A stretch of 64,000 bases of DNA. Origin: Rana temporaria (lineage: Eukaryota > Chordata > Amphibia > Anura > Ranidae). The notes beneath the pieces were generated by a model. It searched no databases and was not told the DNA's origin. It saw only the letters and a program-made list of their open reading frames with translations. A program made the position numbers and the translations under genes. Each line of letters begins with the position of its first letter. Position 1 is the first letter of the stretch. The stretch spans positions 248,650,438 to 248,714,437 of the forward strand of contig NC_053493.1 of NCBI RefSeq assembly GCF_905171775.1, in the 5' to 3' direction. Shown piece by piece: positions 1 to 12,066 of this stretch.

Positions 1-1000
1 ACCTCTCTTAATACAAGAGATGACTTTGCTTGCTTTGGAAACTGCAGCTTGGCATTGCATGCTATTATTACGATCTACCAAAACCCCCAAATCCTTTTAC
101 ACTATGGAAACCCCCAGTTGTACTCACCCTAATATGTATTATGCATGCATATTCTTAGCCTCAAAGTGCATAACTTTTCATTTATCAACATCAACCCTCA
201 TTTGCCACATAGTCGCCCAATTAAACAGGGCATTGAGGTCAGCTTAAAAGTTGGAGACATCCTGTAAGAATGTTATTCTACTGCATAGCTTGGTGTCATC
301 TGAAAAGACTGAAATTGTACTTTTAATCCCAGGCCCAGTACCATTTATAAAGGTATTGAAAAGTAATGGTCCCAACACTGAACCTTGGGGTACACTACTA
401 ATAACCTTAGACCCTTCAGAGTAAGTATCATTAACCACTACTCTCTGAATTCTGCTTTTTAGCCAGTTCTCTATCCATTTACAAACTGATATTTCCAAGC
501 CTGTAGACTTTACATTACACATTAGTCATGTGTGGGGAACTATGTTAAACGCTTTTGCAAAATCCAAGTATACTAGTTCCACAGCCACCCCCTCTGTCCA
601 AAGTTTTACTTACCTCCTCATAAAAAGAAATCAGGTTTGTTTAACAACATCTGTCTTTCATGAATTCATGCTGTCTGTTGCTTAAAATATTTTTATCCAG
701 CAAGAACTCATCTATGTGGTCTTTTATTAAACTCTCCGGTATCTTCCCAACTATAGAAGTTAAACTAACGGGTCTATAGTTACTTGGTAAAGACTTTGAT
801 CCCTTTTTAAATATAGGCACCACATTGGTCCTACACCAATCCACTGGTACTATTCCAGTCATTAAAGACTCCCTAAAAATGAGAAACAATGGCTTTGAAA
901 TGACAGAGCTCAATTTTTTTAGGATCCATTTGGTGCAGGTGCTTTATCCAATGCTTAAAAAATGAGAACATTTCCAGATAGACTTATATGACAGTCATAG
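1..1000 (-). pseudogene. L2/CR1-like LINE reverse transcriptase fragment
   Basis: Decayed 3' half of a non-LTR retrotransposon; it runs off the left edge. Reading the minus strand downwards, a segment at 913-641 has the PIFKKG and NYRPVSLTSI motifs. Next comes RT motif A (VYLDFAKAF, about 575-550), which keeps its catalytic Asp, then VPQGSVLGPLLF (about 400-360), then motif C as FSDDTKL (310-288) with both catalytic Asp. Below that a DLNALFNWATMWQM helix (about 245-200) and KDLGVLVD / QCQAAVSKAS motifs (about 100-20) are typical of the L2/CR1 group downstream of RT. The reading frame shifts between blocks and contains stops, so it is not functional. The domain order is seen directly. The clade call rests on motif resemblance and could equally be a neighbouring jockey-group family. 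No endonuclease region is present. Confidence 0.85.
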
Positions 1001-3022
1001 GTCTTTTCTAGCTGCAAATCAGTTGCTCTATGGTATTACCAGTTTTATCAGCAACAATTATTAATTGTATAGTCTACTTCCGTTAATCAAATAGATTTTC
1101 AGTAGTGATTCACTCGTGCGAATGCACTCGCAGCCCAATTATATGCAAGAGGCCAAGCAGGGGTCACGCAGTCTTACGCCATATCTGGTCCTCTGGTTGT
1201 CTCATGTGGTCGGTGGAGCACACGCCATCCACGGAGGTGGATGCGAGTTTGATCCAGCCTTATCCATTGTGAAAGGCCAGCAGCCCCAGTGCCGGGTAGG
1301 TACTCCTAAATGTAAGGAGCAACTCGGCTATATTCTTTTTAAATGTATTTTAAATAAACAGTATACACTGTTGATTTCCTATATTTTTTGCAAATATCCT
1401 ACCTGAAGATGGTTTGCGGTGCATATCTCCAAGTCATACACATATGTGAGCAGGCATTATCCTGCCAAAGCGATATTTGACTTTCTTTTTAACGAAAGAA
1501 GTCGAATACATCTGGTAAGCAGATTTCAATACCGTTCACTTTGGGTGTCATTAATCTGGTGAAGGAATACTATCAGTATTTGTGCAATCACATCACTATG
1601 TATATATATATATTCAGGTTTTTTTATTCAGGATTTTTTGATGGAATTTCAATTGTGCGATATACAATATGAGATTTTTACTCACAATCACTGTATATTT
1701 ACTATGAATTTATATTACATTTGGCACAGTGCCCCCTATTTTCACTATATTTGGCATTGGGAGTGTCTAACACTTTTTAAGGGGAGCAGCAGTTTTATAT
1801 CAAAATTTTGTTTTTGGGATTTATATATAGCTATTTAGGTTGGTGCGGAGTATATTTTGACGTGTAGCTCCATTGAAAGCAATTGACACAGGAACAACGT
1901 GTTTTGCCACGGGATACCATCTGGATAGCTATTCCAATTGCTTGCTTCTGTATTTGGTCAATGTACCATATTTGGTCATGGGGATTCTCATGATATAATT
2001 GACCAAATGTGTTTAATTTAGCAGTCGAGACTGTGAGATTTCTTTCCATTTGAGTGAAATGATAGGAGTGGATCGTGTTGGTGGCTGTTTTTTTTTTTTT
2101 TTTCAGTGAGTGTGATTTAGTGTAATTGACATGAATCTGCATTGTGAGACAATGATATTGATGGTGGATTTACACTGTGGTACCCCTTATTCATACCCCT
2201 TATTCATAAAGGGGTGGCTAGTGTCTTGGGGTCTGCCTGTCAGTTTTTCAGACAAACCCGATCAGACCATCAATTTTCTCTCTATGGAGCAGCGGATGTC
2301 AACCAGCATGTGTCCATTGACACCCACCGACATCCAATCTGATACTGTTTGTCTATTCGATTGGATCGGAAGACGGTCCGATGTGAAAGAACAAGCGGCC
2401 CATTTCTATCCAACAGTCCATGGAGGGCAACAAGCTGTGTCTGTGGCCGCTCTGCATCAGCTTGCCTGCTTAGCGGGGATCAGAAGAGAGATCCCCTGCT
2501 GAAGAGGCGGATCCCCTGGCGGACTCTGCCAGTGTAATAGGGGCCTTACTGCCACTTAAGGACAGATCCCCATCCACTGTTTTTAAACAAACCATTCACT
2601 TTTAAAGGGTTAGGTATTACTGCTCAGCAAATGCAAGGCATCCCCTAAGCATGTTATTTAAGAGATTTGTGGATTTCAAATGTTGCCCTTTAGGCCACAT
2701 TAAAAGACTCTCTCTGTTGAATGGTATTTTTTTTTTTTTTTTTAATTGATACATGTTCTCATTGCAGTGTCAAGCTACCAGTGCCCTTTTTTTTAGCAAA
2801 AGTTTGAAAATTATCCTTGAAAAGGGCCAGAAAAATACAGATTCAGCTCCAATAAATATCAATAGTGTTCTACTTCTGGGGGTTCACAAACTTCTTGCTG
2901 GGTTTGTTATATGTTCAGCGACACATACTTTGCACGGTTCATTTGACTTGATAATAAAGAACTTTCTATTAAAAGCATATAATGTAAACAATTACATATG
3001 CCTATACAACTGTTTGAATAAC
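1001..3022. other. No gene seen; unassigned repeat-like sequence
   Basis: No coding region is supported. At about 1186-1262 there is a weak tRNA-like arrangement ending in a B-box-like GAGTTTGATCC. A T-rich run lies at 2089-2103 and another near 2727-2743. The stretch 2200-2560 is moderately GC-rich and looks like a repeat fragment, but I cannot name it. Confidence 0.4.
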
Positions 3023-3025
3023 TAA

Positions 3026-3436
3026 TGCCATGTACACACGATCGGTTCATCCGATGAAAACGGACCGATGGATTTTTTTCATCAGATACCTGATGAAGCT
3101 AACTTTTGTCTTGCCTACACACCATCAGTTAAAAATCTGATCATGTCCAACGCGGTGACGTAAAACACAACGACGTGCAGAGAAAAATGAAGTTCAATGC
3201 TTCCGAGCATGTGTCGACTTGATTCGGAGCATGCATGCTTTTTTGACCAATGGATTTCCCCACAGACGATCGTTTTTTTCTATCGGTTTTTTAACCATCA
3301 GAAATTTTTAAAACAGGTTCTATCTTTTTTCACCGATGGGAAAAAAAACAATGGGGCCCACACACGATCGGTTCGTCCGATGAAAACGGTCCATCAGACC
3401 GTTTTCATCAGACAAACCGATCGTGTGTACAGGGCA
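3026..3436. mobile_element. Harbinger-type MITE (GTACACACGA ends)
   Basis: A 411-bp non-autonomous element with inverted termini: TGCCATGTACACACGATCGG at the left and the reverse complement (CCGATCGTGTGTACAGGGCA) at the right. Flanks are TAA (3023-3025) and TTA (3437-3439), a 3-bp target-site duplication with one mismatch. Internal sequence such as GTGACGTAAAACACAACGAC recurs in the MITEs near 27180 and 61545. No coding capacity. Confidence 0.8.
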
Positions 3437-3439
3437 TTA

Positions 3440-5409
3440 CAGTAGAATGATAAAGAAAATTATATTTTTGCTTTGTGTACAGTCGCCCATAACTTTAAAA
3501 TGGATATCATAGATTGATTGTTGAGACTTTTGTAAATAGAATAAGTAACTATGACTAATTTAAGGCCAAATATAATGTCATAAGGTACAAAGAGCAAAGA
3601 ATTTGTTCTGTGCCATTCTGTGGGTTGAAATATTGCTCAACAAAACAAGTGGACCAAAATGTAATTTACCTTTATGATGCCAGTACAGTTATTATCTAAT
3701 GGTGACCACAAAGATTAACATGGTCAGTTGATCATTCAAAACTATCGACTAAACTGAATAAAAATTGCAAAACCAAGGCTGTCCATTCTTTCGATCCAAT
3801 GAGCTCTGTCGATCAGCCATTGCAGATTTTTGTCAATGACTACAAGTTTGAACAAATATCTTGCGTATGTATTAGAAAACAGATCATAAAATAGATCACT
3901 TAAAACATCTTTTTTAATAGATCAGTCAGATTTATGACTCGTAGATGATACTTTCAGTCAATCAAACTGCATGTGTTGGGTCATTCAATATTTCATTTGT
4001 GATGATTCTGTTTCACGTGTTTGTGATTACTCATACCTACAGTTTATCACTCACAAATAGGTATATGGCCACGATAAAAAGTTAACAAGGTATAGCTGCA
4101 AAATGGTATCAAGTAATATATTTATATTGTATATATGTTGCCTGTGGGACCCCTGATTAGTTATCAGCATCAAATATCTCTGCTGGTCTTTTTTTAGAGT
4201 AGCAAAGCACTGGACTTATCAAATTCTCTAAAGACAGAATGCCTGCCCAGAACAACCAGTCTTATTTTGTCTTTCATTCTGACACACTAGCAGTAGACTA
4301 AAAGTGTACAGACAGTTCCTACTTCAGACTTTGATGAATAAGACTAATTGTAGCTTAGCTCACTGCAAACACTTACTGCACAAACATTAAAGAATTCCCC
4401 GACCTGCAATATGAATTGTTTTTAGATATCCAGGAATGTTATATATTCCTATTTCTAAATAATTAAGACAATGACCTCTATTGACTCATTAAGAAGCTGT
4501 TATCTTTTACGAACTAAAACTATTAAAATAGATATGTGTTATTTCTTGGGTAGATTTGTATGTAAATTATACATGCAACCTACTCTTTTTGCATATTTGA
4601 AAACGGTCAAAGTTGAAATTGAAGAACAATGTTTATCCAATTACTACAATTGCACCATATTCACATTAAAGAGCATCTCATCTAAATCAGGTGATTAGCC
4701 AAAGGGAAGCAATCTGAATAAAGAATTAACAAACATACCAACTAAATTGCTTAGCGATGCTTTAAGATAGGCTAAGTGAGATGAAATGTATTTTTTTATT
4801 TGCAGGTGAACTTGAAATGGCAAAACATATCAATGATTTATTGCTTATGTTGGATTGAGCTAACCTTTTCAGGACTGTAACAATAAAGTTAATCAGTAGA
4901 TGGCGCCTTGACACAGCTCTCATGGCTGCTAGCTCTCGCTATGTGTAATTCTACAAAAAAAAAAATACAACCCAGAGACAAATTTCATTCATTCAGAGAA
5001 CAGTGAAAGGACAGAGTGGACTTCACTGCTTTAACCAAAGGACAAATATTTTCATTTAATGTGGTTGTTTTTTAGTAGGTCTGCCATTTTTTTTATTATA
5101 GTCTTAAACAGCTTTTATTCGATTTTCAAAGCATATTTTTGTAGGAATAATTGTAGCTAAAAGAAAAAGTCTGCTGAATGCCCCATTACACAATAGAAAC
5201 CGCCTGTAGACTGAGACATCTAAGTAAACCTTTATATGATATATTACATTACTTTTTTTATTATTGGTATGTCAGCAATTTCACAGATAATTAATGCATT
5301 AAAAAAGTATAATGAATCTGCTTTAAAAAAAGCAGGATCACACAAGTTATGCTGTAGTTTACAAATTGGATAAAGTAACAGGTCTTTCTTGAGTCTGTTA
5401 GTGTCTGGA
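3440..5409. other. Repeat-poor AT-rich stretch, no gene seen
   Basis: Nothing with transposon ends, tandem structure or coding character was recognised in about 2 kb. It is one of the longer apparently unique stretches in the window and so a candidate for ordinary intronic or intergenic host DNA. Confidence 0.4.
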
Positions 5410-5413
5410 TTAA

Positions 5414-5804
5414 AGCAGAACCATTTTTTTTATATTTTTGCCCCCCCCCTTAAAAAAAACAAGGTTCTACTTATCTCTTCTTCCTCCATCCACCACCAAA
5501 GGACTACTTCAGACAGAACGACATACATTGCTATGTTGTTGTCTGTCATTCACACACCCCCTGGGGGTTATCACATAGACTATGCTCACAATATTTCAGG
5601 ACAAAGAGGCGTTCACACAACATTGCAGTATGTGAGCCCTGCCAGGAGGAATGCCTGTCTCCTGATAACAGAATGAGAGGAAGGTCCTGTGACATCACCA
5701 GAGCAGCAAGAGGACTGCTGGGAAAGGGTGTGCCTAGTTTTTTTATGGGTTGAGCATTATGGGCAAAGGCATTTAAGGGGAGAACTCAATGCTGGGGTTC
5801 CCCT
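5414..5804. mobile_element. TTAA-flanked T2/Kolobok-like MITE
   Basis: Bounded by TTAA on both sides (5410-5413 and 5805-5808) with termini AGCAGAACC and GGTTCCCCT. TTAA target duplications plus TTAAAG-type ends are the hallmark of the frog T2/Kolobok MITE group (piggyBac also uses TTAA). The inverted ends are imperfect. No open gene. Confidence 0.6.
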
Positions 5805-5929
5805 TTAATGTTACAATGTGCTAGTAGGTTACTTACGGGGGCTGCTATTTGATTACTTAACTTATGTCCTAGTATAAATAAAAGTTTCTGAATCTATTGA
5901 CCGTCATGCTATATAGTTGTAAAAACCGG

Positions 5930-6270
5930 GTTCCTCAAAGTGGGACTTTAATGGACCAATAACGCTCAAAAAGTAGGGACATTTTTAAATTTTTAAATCA
6001 CAAATTTATTACAAAGAGTAAATGATATATTGGAAAATTGATAAAACAAGAACACATGGTCAAAATAAAAAAAACACATAGAGGACAAACAGCTAGAAAA
6101 AGCCCAAATCGACTGTCAGAAGGACAGAGGGGATCCAACGCGTTTCAACAAATAGCTATACACATAGTTACAAACAGAATTCAAAATTCATAATGTGACA
6201 TAATTTAGAAACTGATTATATTTAAGATTATTTACAGGAAAACTAAGACAAAGAAAAAGAGAGCGTAGAT
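5930..6270 (-). mobile_element. Possible Penelope-like element tail
   Basis: The minus strand contains GAAACGCGTTGGATCC (about 6147-6132) in an A/T-rich context, resembling the conserved non-coding 'gaaacgcgt' segments of Penelope-like elements. There is no coding remnant to confirm it, so this is only a suggestion. Confidence 0.25.
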
Positions 6271-6303
6271 GTTAGTATCCATACTGATCTCATGTGTTAT
6301 CTC

Positions 6304-6938
6304 GGGATCGCCTCGCAGTGTCCACAGGCAGGGGGTTACTTACCTTGTCCCTGGATCCTGCGATGCCTCCCCGCTGTGTGATCGAGCTGTGTCCTCTCGC
6401 TCGATTCACACAGTGCCTGTGTGCCGCCGAGCTCCGTTCCTTGCAACGTTACAACGCACGGGGGCGGAGATCGGCACCAAATTCAAAAAAGTAAATACAC
6501 ACAATACATACACTATACTGTAATCTTATAGATTACAGTACTGTATGTAAAAAATACACCCCCCCTTTGTCCCTAGTGGTCTGCCCAGTGTCCTACATGT
6601 ACTTTTATATAATAAAAACTGTTCTTTCTGCCTGGAAACTGGAGATTGTCCATAGCAACCAAAAAGTGTCCCTTTACATCAAAAGTGGTTTTAGACCAGC
6701 TAGAAAACAGCGATAATAAATTAGAATCACTTGCAGAATTGAGCGATATCGATTTGTGGGGAAATTTGTCATCAAACAATAAAAGTAATGACAGCGACAA
6801 TTCTGCAACTGAGCAAATTTCAGTGTTTTTGATTTGATTACATTATTGAATAATTTTTATTATAATTACATTATTATTTGTTATAATTATTTATAGTTAT
6901 TTATTATATTATAATTTATGATTTTGTTTTTCAAACTT
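6304..6938 (-). mobile_element. Partial copy of the TTAACCTCCC element
   Basis: Matches in reverse orientation the element at 14648-15513. Shared landmarks are the CAAGGTAAGT / ACTTACCTTG segment, the paired AGATTACAGT / ACTGTAATCT stretch, the ACACTGGGCAGACCACTAGG segment and the TAATAATTATA-rich end. The terminal TTAACCTCCC end is missing near 6940. A 63-codon open frame at 6646-6837 lies inside the repeat and has no recognisable domain; I do not call it a gene. Confidence 0.65.
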
Positions 6939-7344
6939 TATCATACCCAATTAATACACGCGTACGTGAGCAGTGTCCACATATGACAACGGTGTTCAAA
7001 CCACACATGTGAGATATCGCCGCGATCGTTAGAGCAAGTGAAATAATTCTAGGCCTAGATCTCCTCTGTAACTCAAAACATGCAACCTGTAGAATTTTTT
7101 AGACATTGCCTATGGAGATTTTTAAAGGTAAAAGTATGTCGCTATTCCACGAGCGGGCGCAATTTTGAAGTGTGACATGCTGGGTATCAATTTACTCGGG
7201 GTAACATCATCTTTCACAATATAAAAACAAATTGGGCTAATTTTTAATTAAAAAAAGTGTATTTGTTCCCCAAAAAAGTGCGCTTGTAAGACTGCTGCGA
7301 AAATATGGTGTGGCAGAAAGTATTGCAACAACCGCCATTTTATT

Positions 7345-7720
7345 CTCTAGGCCAGGGGTGGCAAACACAAGCCCACGGGTCGAATTTGGCCCACCAGGCC
7401 TTGTCATGTGGCCCGTGCAGCGGCCCCCGTCAGCAGGGGGATCTCTCTCATGGCAGTGATCAGCGAGGGGCCGAGCCGAGGACAGATAGGCCTGAGAGCC
7501 TAGGAGAATAGTTCAATCACGACCGCCTCCTCCTTGACCTCGCCCCCTGACCCCACCCCCCCAAGAGGTGAGAAGAGGCGGGCGCAGCATCTCCCGTGCC
7601 TCCATAGCATGGATTGCTCTAACTTCCCAGGGAACAGGCTGACTGGAGACCCAGAGGATGGGCACGCTGCCAGGGAGCCACTGGAAGGATCAAAGGAGAC
7701 ACACTGCCATGGAAGGTAGG
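7345..7720 (+). mobile_element. hAT-type element, left end only
   Basis: Begins CAGGGGTGGCAAAC followed by a GGCCC-rich stretch (AATTTGGCCCACCAGGCC), the classic start of hAT/Charlie-like MITEs whose other end would read GTTTGCCACCCCTG. No right terminus or 8-bp duplication was found, so it is truncated. The right boundary is approximate. Confidence 0.5.
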
Positions 7721-8253
7721 GCTAGCAGTCTCTCTCGTTATCTCTCAGCCTCCCCCTCCTCCCCCTTTCCCTCAGCTCCCCTGTCTCTTTGATCCCAATG
7801 TCTCTCTCAGTGATTCCAAAACACCCGTGTTTCAAAAAAACTGAAATGTACAAATATATAAATAAACAAACAGATTTTATGCAATTATTAATAAAATGTT
7901 CATTCATAGCCATGTTTTTTGGATGCTTTTTTAAGTCCTCTGAGAATCCGGGCCTAGGTGTGTTTACATAATTTTACATCCTTGTAGTCCATATTTAGAG
8001 GCATCTAATCTGTCCCTGGAGGTACAGAAATCTATTTTCTCTAAATGCAGCTTAACGTACAGTGTTATTTATACTATTTGAAATCATTACAAGCATATAT
8101 ATGTGTTTATAAATGCCCTCCAAATGCATCAAATTGTAGGTTTGTCAGTGACAGTGTGAATGCGGCCTTGTATTCTTGCTCTTCACACCTCGTAATTGCT
8201 TCAAGCACCTTGATGGAGTTGTTTATGACCTTTTTGGAGATGTTAATGTCTAA

Positions 8254-8783
8254 TGCCGCGTACACACGACCGTTTTTCATGACGAGAAAAATGCAATTTT
8301 TTTAATTGGTCATTAAAAACGATCGTGTGTAGGCTCCAGAGCATTTTTCTCGACATGAAAAATGGGCATTAAAAATTTATAACATGCTCTAATTTTTCTC
8401 GTTGTTTTTCACGTGTGTAGGCTTTAACGACAGGAAAAAAACATGCATGCTCAGAAGCAAGTTATGAGATGGGAGCACTCGTTGTGGCAAAACTAGCGTT
8501 TGTAATGGAGATAGCACATTTGTCACGCTGTAACAGACTGAAAAGCATGAATCGTCTCTCACCAAACTTTTACTAACACAAAATTAGCAAAAGCAGCCCA
8601 AAGGGTGGAGCCATCCAAATGGAACTTCCCCTTTATAGTGCCGTCGTACGTGCTGTACGTCACCACACTTTGCTCGAGTTTCTTTTTCATGATCATGTGT
8701 ATACAAGGCAGGCTTGACAAGAATCACATCAAGAAAAACATTGTTTTTTGCATGACATTAAAAACGGTTGTGTGTACGCAGCA
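8254..8783. mobile_element. Harbinger MITE derived from the 54-60 kb family
   Basis: A 530-bp element with a TAA duplication on both sides (8251-8253, 8784-8786) and termini TGCCGCGTACACACGACC / TGTGTACGCAGCA. Its interior carries GCATGCTCAGAAGCAAGTTA (about 8444-8463) and CACCAAACTTTTACTAACAC (about 8560-8579). The same two segments occur in the same order near the left (about 54397) and right (about 59848) ends of the three-gene element at 54173-60093. It therefore looks like an internal-deletion derivative of that family. Confidence 0.85.
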
Positions 8784-8786
8784 TAA

Positions 8787-10096
8787 GGCCTCATGCACTT
8801 GGGCAAAAGATGCCTCAGAAATATTCTGGCAGAAAGCTCCAACGTGCAAAGGAGCAATTTTTATGTGCATGGGGCCTAAACCTGACTGAAAACATTTGTA
8901 AAATTTATATTTATGTGACATTGGATGGCATTGTTTTATACATTGTGTTCTTTAAATGGAGTTAAAAATATTCTTGGACTTCAACTGTCTGTCTGCTCAT
9001 TTATCACTGTGTTCAGCTACATTATATTGTACACCACTTTTCAAGTATAACAATTTCCCATAAAACAATAGCTCTCTGCCATTCCTTAAGAATCAGCAGA
9101 ACACTGTGTTTTGTGATGTCCACTTGGCATGTTCCTGGATTGAAAGCGCAGCCGTTGTGACTTTCAGGAATAAGTGATGGCAGCATCCCCAGTAACACTA
9201 CACTGCCTGAGAATAAAACAGACCATCTGATTCAGATCTGCCATAATGAAAGTCCAGCATGGGGCTGAATGAGTTTCCACCTCTGCTGACTGAGGGGCTA
9301 ATGACAAACATCTCCCAGGGCTCTTTACTGCTGTTGCTAGCTTTTTAGGGCATATGGCATTTGGTTACATGCCTGTCTGCAGAGATTTCTATTCTGTGAT
9401 ACTCTGGAGTGTGCTGCTCTCTCTGTGATTGTGTACAATCCTTAGGCAGCATTTTAAAGTTTTAGGCAACCTAAAGAAAATTAGCCTTTTTTTTTAAATA
9501 ATAAAACTTATTATGAGTATGCATTAGCTACATTTTAAAGTTCTAATAATTCTTCAAAATAAATAATTGCATTTTTAAAGTGTACTGTATTTTAAGCCAA
9601 AACTTTTTCCTTTAGTTTTGAGTATAGTAGTGAAGCATTAGAATTGGGCTTTATTGCTATTCAGGGCTCTGTTAGAAATATTTCCCTCACTTCTTATCCT
9701 AGTGACAACATTTTACCAGGCATAAAGTGGGAGGAATTTTCAAAAAGCAATGCAGGCAGAGAAAAAAAGTTTTCCTTTAAAATAACACATGAAAACTAGA
9801 ACCCCTGTCAGATTTTTATTTCTGTTTAGGTTTTACCTCCATTACTATATTGCAAATCTCTCGCACGGATTCCTGAACAGCAGTAAAGATTCAACAGGGG
9901 TTTCTAAACCTTCCTCATTTATCCAAAAATAGGAAAACTATTTTGGCTTGACTTGCACTTTAAACGTCAAAATTATATACAGAGCATGTGTGCTGGCTTT
10001 ACATAGGATGATGCTATTCAGAAACGGGGGGCTACTCAATGTGACTTTTAATTATACAACAAAATCCAGCATAGTCTATACATGTAAATTAAAACT
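8787..10096. other. No gene or clear repeat seen
   Basis: Ordinary AT-rich sequence with short open frames that show no coding character. No terminal repeats or tandem arrays were recognised. Confidence 0.4.
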
Positions 10097-10999
10097 ATAG
10101 GCATACCCCACTTTTAAGTACACAGGGCCAGATTCACAGAAGAGATACGACGGCGTTTCTCTGAAACGCCGTCGTATCTCTCAGAGTATCTATGCGACTT
10201 ATTCATAGAATCAGTTACATATAGATAGCCCTTAGATCCGACAGGTGTAATTGTCTTACACCGTCGGATCTTAGGATGCAGTACCTCGGCCGTCGCTGGG
10301 TGGAGTTTGCGTCATATTCCAGCGTCGGGTATGCAAATGAGGTTTTACGGCGATCCACGACGGTTTTTCACGTTCGTTACGTCGTTGCTAGTCTAGTTTC
10401 CCGTCGCAAAGTTAGTCGTCGTTTTACCTGCCCTAACTTTACACAGCCCATGTTAAAGTATGACCGTCGTATGGCGTTGAATTTCAAATTTTCTTTTTCT
10501 TGCGTAAGACGTCCGGGAATACGAAAGTACGCTACGCACGTCGCCGTTCGAAAAAATGATGTCACTTCGCGCAAAGCACGGCGGGGATTTCAAAACGGAG
10601 CATGTGCAGTAGGTCCGGCGCGGGAGCGCGCTTAATTTAAATGGCACACGCCCCTTTGAATTACACGGGCTTACGCCGGAGGCCGTCGGCGTAAGTTTTC
10701 ACGCAAGTGCTTGGTGAATCAGGCACTTGCGATTAAAACTTGCGGCGGTGTAACGTATATACGATACGTTACGCCGCCGCGATTCTACGTGAATCTGGCC
10801 CACAATGGGGATTATTTACTATCGCTGGATAGCTCAAAACCAGGCTCACTTCTGCATAGAAACCAATGCTTGTTCAATTAAGCCTGGTAAAAAAAACTGG
10901 AAGCTCATTGGTTTCTATGCAGAAGGGAGCCTGATTTAGCGATTTCCAGCTTTAGTAAATAAACCCCATTGTGTACTTAAAAGTGGGGCATGCTTGTAT
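10097..10999. mobile_element. Mariner/Tigger-like MITE split by a later insertion
   Basis: Left end GGCATACCCCACTTTTAAGT is mirrored at the right by ACTTAAAAGTGGGGCATGC; the inverted repeats continue inward as GTACACA-ATGGGG. A second internal mirror pair (GCATAGAAACCAATG / CATTGGTTTCTATGC) gives a long foldback. The GGCATACC-type end and TA-rich flanks suggest the Tc1/mariner-pogo group. Bases 10125-10801 plus one ACA copy are a later insertion, leaving about 220 bp of this element. Confidence 0.6.
10125..10801. mobile_element. ~677-bp Harbinger MITE (GGGCCAGATTC ends)
   Basis: Termini GGGCCAGATTCAC and GTGAATCTGGCCC, flanked by ACA on both sides (10122-10124, 10802-10804). Removing it restores GTACACAATGGGG, the inverted partner of CCCCATTGTGTAC at 10964-10976, which proves the insertion and its 3-bp duplication. 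GC-rich interior with many CGTCGTA/TACGACG motifs and a subterminal hairpin. No gene. Confidence 0.85.
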
Positions 11000-11129
11000 A
11001 TATGTGAATCTTTAACAGACTGATTGTAGAGCCATCTGCTGATTTGTGTAAAACAATGTATATTAATCAGTAAGTTTGATTGCTAAAATAAACAGGTAAT
11101 TAACTTTTAAATGATTTTCTCCAGCTAAG

Positions 11130-11430
11130 TGCCGGTTCACACTACCGCGACTGTAGGTTCCTGTACTACTTCAAGGCGACTTCTAGGCAACTTGTAGGCA
11201 ACTTGCACCCATTGATTTCAATGGAAGTTACCTCCAAAGTCGGATCACTGTCTTAACTGAAGCAACTTTACAGGAAGAGAAAATAGTTTTCTCAGGTAAA
11301 CCCCTCCCTCCCACAGAGCTGATTATTGTTTCATTGACACTGGCAAAGTGGCCTGTCCTAGAGGCAACTTGAAGTCACCTTGTAAGTCGCTCTAAATCGC
11401 GCAATTAGGTTCAGTTGCATTTATACTGCC
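11130..11430. mobile_element. Half of a GCCGGTTCACACT-type MITE
   Basis: Starts AAGTGCCGGTTCACACTACC, the style of terminus seen in the MITEs at 25476 and 34587 (CTTTCACACT / CCATTCACACC). Repeated GGCAACTTG/GGCGACTTC motifs follow. No matching right terminus, so it is a fragment with an uncertain right border. Confidence 0.4.
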
Positions 11431-12066
11431 CCCCTTAAACTGAAAAAGCAGCCAGTTGGGGTGTACACATGCCACAACCTCAGCAACAAGTTACATGAGA
11501 TAAGATAAGATAAATAGGCCTTTATTGCCATTTAAAAAAAAAAAAATCACAACAAAATTACAATGATCCCTCTCTGTCATGTTTGGCGGGCAGTACTGTC
11601 ACCAAACGAGACCCATTTAAGTGAGGGGCCATGCCAAAAATGCCCTGCAACTGTGTGCAATACATGACAATTACAGGGTTAAAATAGGTGGTAAGGAAGT
11701 GACATATCATTTCCTCACCACCTGTCAAATGCCTCTGAAAAACAATCCACCTTTTCAGAGGAGGCAAGCTCTGCTGCTAGTGTAAACCTATCCTTATAGT
11801 TATAGAATTCAAGGCAAAAAAGCTAAAAACACAGTTAAAATAAATATATGGAAACTTTTTTACTTGATAAATGATTTTTGTGCAGCCAAGCTTGTGATCT
11901 AGACACCCCTAACTGAGTGTACATGCAGGTCTTTGGACTCCAACAGCACTAACATTGTTTGGTCAAGAACATGTCCACTGTTTGCCTATTGGACAAAGTA
12001 GAAGCAGCTGTACATTGATGGTATTTCTCCACCCTCGTTTTCATTCAGCATTGTTACTGTTAGCAT

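Noticed and set aside
6646..6837. 63-codon acidic open frame (LENSDNKLESLAELSD...)
   Set aside because: Lies in a non-autonomous TTAA repeat; the other copy at 14648-15513 does not preserve it and no domain is visible.
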